Of a stretch of 38,856 nt of DNA, positions 33,408-38,856 are shown one piece after another. This DNA is from JBBATK01 sp040398805. Lineage in GTDB: Bacteria; Bacteroidota; Ignavibacteria; Kapaibacteriales; NICIL-2. The stretch is from contig JBBATK010000015.1 in assembly GCA_040398805.1 (NCBI GenBank), forward strand, positions 1 to 38,856, written 5' to 3'. Made by a program: the position numbers and the translations under genes. A model generated the notes under the pieces. The model searched no databases and was not told where the DNA came from. It saw nothing but the letters and a program-made list of their open reading frames with translations. Every line of letters begins with the position of its first letter. Within the stretch, counting starts at the first letter, position 1.

Positions 33408-33423
33408 AGCAATAATCGTGCCC
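33408..33423 (-). promoter_or_regulatory. Sigma-54 (-24/-12) promoter candidate for the receiver-kinase gene
   Basis: Read on the minus strand, GGGCACGATTATTGCT matches TGGCACG-N4-TTGCW at all core positions except the first T. The GG and GC are 10 bp apart. A start near 33397 would leave a leader of about 325 nt before the ATG at 33071. Confidence 0.6.
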
Positions 33424-33438
33424 CTTGCGGTCATTTGA

Positions 33439-33469
33439 TTTGTGCAACGAGGGCATCCCATGTATTTTG
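33439..33469 (+). promoter_or_regulatory. Bacteroidota-type promoter candidate before the DUF3109 gene
   Basis: TTTG (33439-33442), a 20-bp gap and TATTTTG (33463-33469) resemble the TTTG/TAnnTTTG pair of the Bacteroidota primary sigma factor, with the -7 box one base short. It is 77 bp before the ATG at 33546 and lies back to back with the minus-strand sigma-54-like site. Confidence 0.5.
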
Positions 33470-33545
33470 GCGGCGTCGCCATTCGACGGCGCGACAACGA
33501 TGCAGCGGTGATCACCCGTGGAACCATGACGGTGTCAGGAGAAGA

Positions 33546-34115
33546 ATGATCGTATTGGACCATATCGCACTTGACGAGGAGATCATCACGCAACCTTTCG
33601 CGTGCGACCTGAATGCCTGCAAGGGTGCCTGCTGCACCATGGAAGGCGGCTCGGGAGCGCCGTTACGCGAGGAGGAGATCGCATCGGTGGAGCAGGCGTT
33701 GCCCGCTGCCATGCGATATCTGAGCGAGGAGTCGCAGGAGTACATCCGTCGGCACGGGTGGCTTGCGGGACCCGAGGGCGACAGGACGGTGAACTGTATC
33801 GACGACAAGCAATGCGTGTTCGTCGTGTTTGAGAATTCCATTGCGAAGTGTGCGCTTGAGCGTGCGTATTTCGAGAACGAAAGCACGTTCCGCAAGCCCA
33901 TCTCGTGTCATTTGTTCCCCATTCGTGTGGCGAACTTCGGCGGACCGTATTTGTATTACGACCGGTTCCCCGAATGCGCCCCTGCGGTGGCGAACGGAGA
34001 AAAACTGCATCTGCGCATCGTCGACACCTGTCATGATGCGTTGGTGCGAGAATACGGGGAGGATTGGACCGACGCCGTGCAGACGTTGGACGATACTTCC
34101 TCACCTTCGGCGTAG
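33546..34115 (+). CDS. DUF3109 cysteine-rich protein
   Basis: The 189-residue protein opens with the DUF3109 signature: FACDLNACKGACCTMEGGSGAPL with Cys20, Cys25, Cys29 and Cys30. Further conserved cysteines follow in NCIDDKQCVFV, AKCALE and KPISCHLFPIRV, the latter being the family's second hallmark, and in PECAP and DTCHD. The arrangement resembles the YkgJ/Fe-S-like zinc- or iron-cluster proteins, so metal binding is likely; the role is not known. The ATG at 33546 has GGAG four nt upstream. It lies between divergent promoters and precedes rpoN by 109 bp on the same strand. Confidence 0.87.
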   Translation: MIVLDHIALDEEIITQPFACDLNACKGACCTMEGGSGAPLREEEIASVEQALPAAMRYLSEESQEYIRRHGWLAGPEGDRTVNCIDDKQCVFVVFENSIAKCALERAYFENESTFRKPISCHLFPIRVANFGGPYLYYDRFPECAPAVANGEKLHLRIVDTCHDALVREYGEDWTDAVQTLDDTSSPSA

Positions 34116-34224
34116 CAAGAGCAGCATCCTTGCCATGCCTTACAACCGGACTCGCGGTCACGGCGCTCCAGCGTCGGTCGCAGCGCGTTCGCGTCTCTTC
34201 ATCATCATACGACAGAGTATTGTT

Positions 34225-35943
34225 ATGAAACTCGGTCTCCAACTCAGCGTAGGGTTACAACAAACCCTCACTCCCCAGCAGATTCAATATCTGAAGCTGC
34301 TGCAACTCCCGTCGTTACAGATGGAACACTATATCCGCCAGGAGATCGAGCAGAACCCGATGGTGGAAGAAGTGGCCGAAGACGGCACGTCGGTGAACGA
34401 GGACTTAGGACTCGACGTCACGTCCATCGTCACCGAAGCCGCCGACATCGCCACGTCCGCACGCGAAGCGCTCGCCGACACGGGTCCGGAGGTCATCGAC
34501 ACTCGTGACCGCGAGAGCAGCGACCCCGCCGCCGCCATCGGCGGTGCGTCCGCCGAACCCGAGATGGTGGGATATGATTCCCTTGATGATACGGAGCTGC
34601 AGTACGACCGCGACCTGCCCGACGACGCGGAGTCGCTCGACTTCCAGAAGATGTTATGGGAGGACGGCGGCGGCTCCGGCAATACCGAGAGTTCGCCGAC
34701 GGACGACGACAGCGACTACGAGCCCTTCCAGATCAAGGATGTCCAATCCTTCGAAGACGACCTTCTCGAGCAACTGCACTACTCCCCTCTCGGCGAAGAG
34801 GAGATGCTGCTCGGAGAACAGATCATCGGGAATCTTGATGACGACGGATACTTGCGCCGCGACCTTCGCGACGTGCTCGAGGATACGAATGCCATCATCG
34901 AGGAGACCAATCACGAACGCCGGCTGAACGGCGCGACGGAGGCGCACGCACGCGATGCCGCGACCGCATCCTATGCAGCCGGCGAAACCCTGATGCATCG
35001 GTGCACCATGCAACAGGCGGAACGCACCCTGAGCGTCATCCAGGAGTTCGAGCCCATCGGGTGTGCCGCACGCACCGTGCAGGAATGCCTCGTCGCTCAG
35101 CTGCGAGCCCTCCCCAAGCTGAATGCCGCGCAGAAACTCGCCATGGAGGTGCTCACGTCGACCTATCAGCAATTCGCCATGAAGCACTACGCGCAGATCG
35201 CGCAAGTGCTCGAGGTGACCGACGAGTATCTGCGCGAGGCCATCGACGTCATCCGCAAACTCAATCCCAAGCCGGGATACGGTTCGTCCACGCAAGCGAT
35301 CAACACGATCATACCGGACTTCACGGTGGAGGCCACGGAAGACCATACGGACTTCATCGTCTCGCTCAACGATTCCACGATGCCGATGCTGCGCGTGAGC
35401 AAGGCGTACGAGAACCTGAAGCGCGAAGCGCGGTACAAGCAGTTCAACAAGGACACGCGCGAGTGGCTGCGCAAGAAGCACGAAGACGCGAAGTTCCTGA
35501 TGAGCGCCATACGTCAGCGCAAGACCACCCTGCTCAAGGTCATGACGACCATCGTCGAACTCCAGAAGAACTTCTTCGCCGAAGGTCCCAGCGGCTTGCG
35601 TCCGCTCATCTACAAGGATGTCGCCGAAGACGCCGGCATGGACATCTCCACCATCTGTCGTGTGGTGAACAACAAGTACGTGCAGACCGAGTTCGGCATT
35701 TTCGAACTGCGGTTCTTCTTCAGCGAGTCGCTCACGAACGACGAAGGGGACGAAGTCTCCACGCGCGTCATCAAAGAGAAGATCCGCGATATCATCTCCA
35801 AGGAATCGAAGAACAAACCCTGGAGTGATGACAAGCTGACGAAGGAACTGAAGAAGGAAGGGTATAACGTGGCACGAAGAACGGTGGCGAAATACCGGGA
35901 ACAACTCAAGATCCCCGTCGCCCGCTTGCGCAAGGAACTCTAG
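34225..35943 (+). CDS. rpoN: RNA polymerase sigma-54 factor RpoN
   Basis: The 572-residue protein has the three RpoN regions. Region I is Gln/Leu-rich (LQLSVGLQQTLTPQQIQYLKLLQLPSLQME) and contacts the activator. Region II is an unusually long acidic stretch (about residues 50-190, many Asp and Glu), which explains the length above the usual roughly 480. The core-binding part follows (FEPIGCAARTVQECLVAQL), then the DNA-binding HTH (DAGMDISTICRVVNNKYVQTEFGIFELRFFF) and the RpoN box ARRTVAKYRE near residue 555. It directs transcription from -24/-12 promoters and needs an AAA+ enhancer-binding protein, none of which is in the window. The ATG at 34225 starts exactly at region I; the upstream extension to 33829 is out of the family. 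Confidence 0.97.
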   Translation: MKLGLQLSVGLQQTLTPQQIQYLKLLQLPSLQMEHYIRQEIEQNPMVEEVAEDGTSVNEDLGLDVTSIVTEAADIATSAREALADTGPEVIDTRDRESSDPAAAIGGASAEPEMVGYDSLDDTELQYDRDLPDDAESLDFQKMLWEDGGGSGNTESSPTDDDSDYEPFQIKDVQSFEDDLLEQLHYSPLGEEEMLLGEQIIGNLDDDGYLRRDLRDVLEDTNAIIEETNHERRLNGATEAHARDAATASYAAGETLMHRCTMQQAERTLSVIQEFEPIGCAARTVQECLVAQLRALPKLNAAQKLAMEVLTSTYQQFAMKHYAQIAQVLEVTDEYLREAIDVIRKLNPKPGYGSSTQAINTIIPDFTVEATEDHTDFIVSLNDSTMPMLRVSKAYENLKREARYKQFNKDTREWLRKKHEDAKFLMSAIRQRKTTLLKVMTTIVELQKNFFAEGPSGLRPLIYKDVAEDAGMDISTICRVVNNKYVQTEFGIFELRFFFSESLTNDEGDEVSTRVIKEKIRDIISKESKNKPWSDDKLTKELKKEGYNVARRTVAKYREQLKIPVARLRKEL

Positions 35944-36045
35944 AAGTCACCGTACCCGTAACTTTCCGTCCGGAGTGCGGGTCTTCGAACACAGGACGGC
36001 ATCACGACGGCACTCGATCATGAGCATTTTTCTTACGGAGGAACT

Positions 36046-36546
36046 ATGAGACATCAATGGAAAACACTCCCCGCGCTCCTTGGTGCGGCCGCCTGCACCT
36101 GCGTGTTCATGGCATGCGGAAGTTCCTCGAACGTGAAGTCGATCACGGACATACCGGGCAATCCCGAAGTGTATTTCGATCGCAGCGCCTGTTTCGGATC
36201 GTGTCCGGCGTACACGGTGATCATGCGCGGCGACGGCACGGCGCGCTATACGGGTAAGTCCGATGTGGACATGGTCGGCGTGTTCGAAGCCACCATGGAT
36301 GCGGACCGCATGCAGACCCTGCTCCGTGCGTTCGATGAGGCCAAGTTCTCGTCGCTTGATGACATCTACGATGACAACGTGACCGATATCGCCACCCGTA
36401 CCGTGCGGTTCCGCCGCTTCGACACCTCGAAGACGGTGACCGACCGGTTCAACACGCCGCCGGCCTTGCGACGTCTGGAATCCGTCATCGACTCCGTTGC
36501 CGGCACGCTTTCCTGGAAGAAGGTTGCCGACCTGCCCAAGGAGTAG
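36046..36546 (+). CDS. DUF6438 lipoprotein
   Basis: The 166-residue product has a lipoprotein signal with lipobox VFMAC (Cys near residue 24) followed by GSSSN, so it should be a membrane-anchored lipoprotein. The mature part matches DUF6438: VYFDRSACFGSCPAYTVIMRGDGTARYTGKSDVDMVG with the paired Cys residues, then a helical segment (LRAFDEAKFSSLDDIYDD). The family has no known function. The start has the strongest Shine-Dalgarno in the window, GGAGG five nt before the ATG. It stands between rpoN (gap 102 bp) and the M61 peptidase. Confidence 0.86.
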   Translation: MRHQWKTLPALLGAAACTCVFMACGSSSNVKSITDIPGNPEVYFDRSACFGSCPAYTVIMRGDGTARYTGKSDVDMVGVFEATMDADRMQTLLRAFDEAKFSSLDDIYDDNVTDIATRTVRFRRFDTSKTVTDRFNTPPALRRLESVIDSVAGTLSWKKVADLPKE

Positions 36547-36574
36547 CATACCGTCCATCGCTTCCGCCCGACAC

Positions 36575-36606
36575 TTTCGCAGTGACTATTCTTCCCGCTA
36601 TCTTTG
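36575..36606 (+). promoter_or_regulatory. Bacteroidota-type promoter before the M61 peptidase gene
   Basis: TATCTTTG at 36599-36606 is an exact TAnnTTTG -7 box, with TTTC (36575-36578) 20 bp upstream as a weak -33 box. Transcription would start near 36613, about 78 nt before the ATG at 36691. Confidence 0.6.
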
Positions 36607-36690
36607 CCTCCGGTTCAATACAACGGTTGCGAGGACAATGGTCGTTTGCGCGATTGCCGTATTGCAGTTACAGACTATCCGTTTTCCTCC

Positions 36691-38505
36691 ATGATGAAGT
36701 ATCTCCTCGCTCTCCTGCTCGTCGGTCTCCCGCTGGCCGCACAACCCCGTTTGGACATCACCGTCGATCTGAAGAACGTCGTCGACGACATGGTGAAGGT
36801 GCGCGTGACGCCCGTCGGTATCTCCGCCTCGCCGTTCCGGTACGTGTTCCCTCGGTCCGTGCCCGGCACGTATTCGAAGGATGACTACGGCCGGTTCATC
36901 GTGAAGGCCACGGCGATGACGGCATCGGGCGACTCGTTGCCCGTGAAGCGTGAGGATAACGACCTGGTCATGGAGAAGACTCCCGCCGTCTTCGAGTATT
37001 GGGTGCGCGACACCTGGGATGATGCGGAGTTCAAGGACGTGTTCCAGCCGTCCGGAACCAACATCGAGAAGGATACGAACTACGTCATCAACAACCACGC
37101 CTTCTTCGGATATGCCGAAGGCAACAAGAACATCCCGTACGAAATCACCATTCTGAAGCCCCGTGGGTTCTTCGGCGCGACGTCGCTGGAACGTCGGGAG
37201 CTCAACGACACCACGGATGTCCTGTCTGCCAAGACCTACCCCTATCTCGTCGACAATCCCGTGATGTATTGCGTGCCCGACACCGTCACCTTCGTGCAGA
37301 ACAACATGCACGTGACCATCGCCGTGTACTCTCCGAACAAGGTGGTGACGGCGACGAGCATCGCCACCGACCTTCGCGAGCTGGCCTCGGCCCTCGGCAA
37401 GTTCTTCGGCACCATGCCCGTGTCGCACTACACCTTCATTTTCTATTTCGATGAGATAGGACGTGCCGGCGGCGGCGGGATGAAGTTCGGCGCACTCGAG
37501 CACTCGCACTCCAGCATGTATTACCTGGTGGAAGGCCGTGGCGGCATGATCAGCGAATCCATTCGCGGTACGGCAGGCCACGAGTTCCTTCATATCCTCG
37601 TTCCCTTGAACGTGCACAGCAAGGAAGTGCACGACTTCGATTTCGCGAACCCGAAGATGTCGCAACATCTCTGGATGTACGAAGGCTGTACGGAGTATTT
37701 CTCGCTCCTCTCCCGCGTGCAGGATACGCTCCTGACGGAGGAGGAATTCGTGCGCGACCTGATGCGTAAAGTGCGCGGCGGAATGCGGATGCTGGGCAAG
37801 CGGACGATGTCGTGGACGGACTTCGGACAGAACATCCTTACCGACGAGAACCAGAAGATCTACCCCATCGTCTATGAGACCGGTGCGGCACTGGCATTCT
37901 GCTTGGATGTGCGCATCCGCGAACTGACGCAGATGAAGAAGGACCTTCTGTCGGTCTTACTGGAGCTCAAGGATATCTACGGTCCGGAACGTCCGTTCGA
38001 CGACAACGACCTCATCAACGATTTCGTGCGCCTTGTCCATCCCCACCTCCGCGCATTCTTCGACGACCATGTCGTGGGCACCAAACCTCCCGTGTATGGC
38101 GACTATCTGAAACCGATGGGCTATGTGTACAAGGACTCCGTCGAAGAGAAGGCGTTCCAGTTCAATTCCACACGGTTCTTCTTCAAGCGCGGCGTGAAAG
38201 ACGCCGTCGTCCTGACCGCCCGCAGCGAAAACGATTTCAAGGTCGTGGACGGCGATACCCTCGTCAAGATCAATAACGTCCAGGTCACCCCCGAGAACAA
38301 GGAAACCGTCATGGCCATGTACGTGTGGATGCCCAAGAGCGAGGCACCCGTCGAATTGACCGTTCGCCGTAACGGCGCCGACGTGGTCCTGTCCGCCGCA
38401 CCCCGCGAGAAACCCTTGATGCGATATCACGTCGCCCAACCCGAGGCCTCTCCCTCCCCCGAACAACAACTCTTCCGGAAAACGCTCCTGAAAAAGGCCG
38501 GCTGA
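36691..38505 (+). CDS. M61-family peptidase with PDZ-like domain
   Basis: The 604-residue protein begins with a short signal peptide (MMKYLLALLLVGLPLAAQ). An N-terminal beta domain leads into a thermolysin-like peptidase core with HEFLH (His297, Glu298, His301) and third zinc ligand Glu331 in WMYEGCTEYFS. These match family M61 (glycyl aminopeptidase, gluzincin), including the upstream GGGGMKFGALEHSHSS segment. A PDZ-like domain follows near residues 500-580 (FKVVDGDTLVKINNVQVTPENK, VELTVRRNG). It probably hydrolyses peptides in the periplasm or at the surface; M61 enzymes prefer Gly/Ala at the N-terminus. ATGs at 36691 and 36694 are equivalent starts. Hairpin array 3 begins 30 bp after its stop. 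Confidence 0.92.
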   Translation: MMKYLLALLLVGLPLAAQPRLDITVDLKNVVDDMVKVRVTPVGISASPFRYVFPRSVPGTYSKDDYGRFIVKATAMTASGDSLPVKREDNDLVMEKTPAVFEYWVRDTWDDAEFKDVFQPSGTNIEKDTNYVINNHAFFGYAEGNKNIPYEITILKPRGFFGATSLERRELNDTTDVLSAKTYPYLVDNPVMYCVPDTVTFVQNNMHVTIAVYSPNKVVTATSIATDLRELASALGKFFGTMPVSHYTFIFYFDEIGRAGGGGMKFGALEHSHSSMYYLVEGRGGMISESIRGTAGHEFLHILVPLNVHSKEVHDFDFANPKMSQHLWMYEGCTEYFSLLSRVQDTLLTEEEFVRDLMRKVRGGMRMLGKRTMSWTDFGQNILTDENQKIYPIVYETGAALAFCLDVRIRELTQMKKDLLSVLLELKDIYGPERPFDDNDLINDFVRLVHPHLRAFFDDHVVGTKPPVYGDYLKPMGYVYKDSVEEKAFQFNSTRFFFKRGVKDAVVLTARSENDFKVVDGDTLVKINNVQVTPENKETVMAMYVWMPKSEAPVELTVRRNGADVVLSAAPREKPLMRYHVAQPEASPSPEQQLFRKTLLKKAG

Positions 38506-38534
38506 TTGTCTCTCCGTTCTTCTTTCCGCTCATA

Positions 38535-38856
38535 GAAGCCCGAACGGCTTCAACATCAAGTGCCGCAGGTGTCAACCTGCGGATAAGCGCGCATCATAAC
38601 GTAACTCGTTCTACGCGACGTCAGAAGCCCGAAGGGCTTCAATAGCAATAGCCGCAGGTGCAAACCTGCGGAACAGCACGACAAGATAGAATCGAGATTT
38701 CCCTCCCGCTCGTAGAAGCCCGAAGGGCTTCAATAGCAATAGCCGCAGGTGCAAACCTGCGGATAAGCGCGCATCATAACGTAACTCGTTCTACGCGACG
38801 TCAGAAGCCCGAAGGGCTTCAATAGCAATAGCCGCAGGTGCAAACCTGCGGAACAG
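38535..38856 (+). repeat. Array 3, variant double-hairpin repeats (truncated by window end)
   Basis: Four direct copies lie at 38535-38582, 38624-38671, 38715-38762 and 38804-38851. Each has GAAGCC-CGAA-GGCTTC-type and CCGCAGGT-GCAA-ACCTGCGG hairpins joined by a linker like AATAGCAATAG. The stem bases differ from arrays 1 and 2 but with compensating changes. Spacers are 41, 43 and 41 bp. The pattern also has a 180-bp higher-order duplication: 38581-38676 is identical to 38761-38856. All copies point the same way and no terminal element is seen on the left side; the right end is outside the window. Confidence 0.92.

Noticed and set aside
33079..33412. 84- and 114-residue minus-strand frames upstream of the receiver-kinase gene
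   Set aside because: They overlap each other in different frames, have no domain or start signal, and lie in the predicted leader.
1..38856. tRNA, rRNA, integrase or transposase genes
   Set aside because: I looked for clover-leaf-like and ribosomal sequences and for DDE or integrase motifs in the translated frames and saw none.

Overview
The window looks like a chromosomal segment of a GC-rich member of the Bacteroidota/Chlorobiota (FCB) group. Evidence includes three proteins ending in type IX secretion (T9SS) sorting domains, a TonB-dependent receptor paired with a DUF4249 lipoprotein, a serine-palmitoyltransferase-like enzyme, choice-of-anchor-D (ASPM/SPD-2/Hydin-like) modules, and promoter-like boxes close to the Bacteroidota TAnnTTTG element. 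The style (giant WD40/Ig-like T9SS cargo in a GC-rich genome) recalls Kapabacteria/Ignavibacteria-type lineages, but that placement is inference. No rRNA, tRNA, phage or transposase gene was seen.

Layout. Positions 1-13482 hold minus-strand housekeeping and envelope genes: DUF1801, a small membrane protein, DUF3050, a Tat-exported purple-acid-phosphatase-like enzyme, an O-methyltransferase, the DUF4249 lipoprotein plus TonB receptor, a TlpA-like thioredoxin protein with two small neighbours, a sphingolipid-type aminotransferase, a second DUF1801 and YebC. The DUF4249/TonB pair is bracketed by two intergenic arrays (3525-4163 and 7475-8155) of a double-hairpin repeat with inverted terminal elements. 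A third, variant array starts at 38535 and runs off the window. Positions 13635-16085 hold two damaged genes: a T9SS cargo gene split by an in-frame TAG, and the N-terminal stub of a TolC/CzcC-type efflux protein.

From 16214 the plus strand carries an M42 aminopeptidase and then a two-gene unit: a 2434-residue secreted protein (von Willebrand A domain, about two WD40 propellers, tandem Ig-like modules, cohesin-like domain, T9SS tail) overlapping by GTGA with an outer-membrane protein carrying two OmpA-like domains. A near-consensus sigma-54 promoter preceded by a perfect dyad lies upstream. A strong hairpin terminator ends the unit, facing a convergent T9SS-exported diheme cytochrome.

Positions 28354-31958 are pstC-pstA-pstB-phoU without pstS, facing a receiver-plus-histidine-kinase protein that has its own sigma-54-like promoter. 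Then come a DUF3109 cysteine protein, rpoN (sigma-54 itself), a DUF6438 lipoprotein and an M61 peptidase. The co-occurrence of rpoN with two -24/-12 sites suggests that sigma-54 controls cell-surface and signalling genes here.
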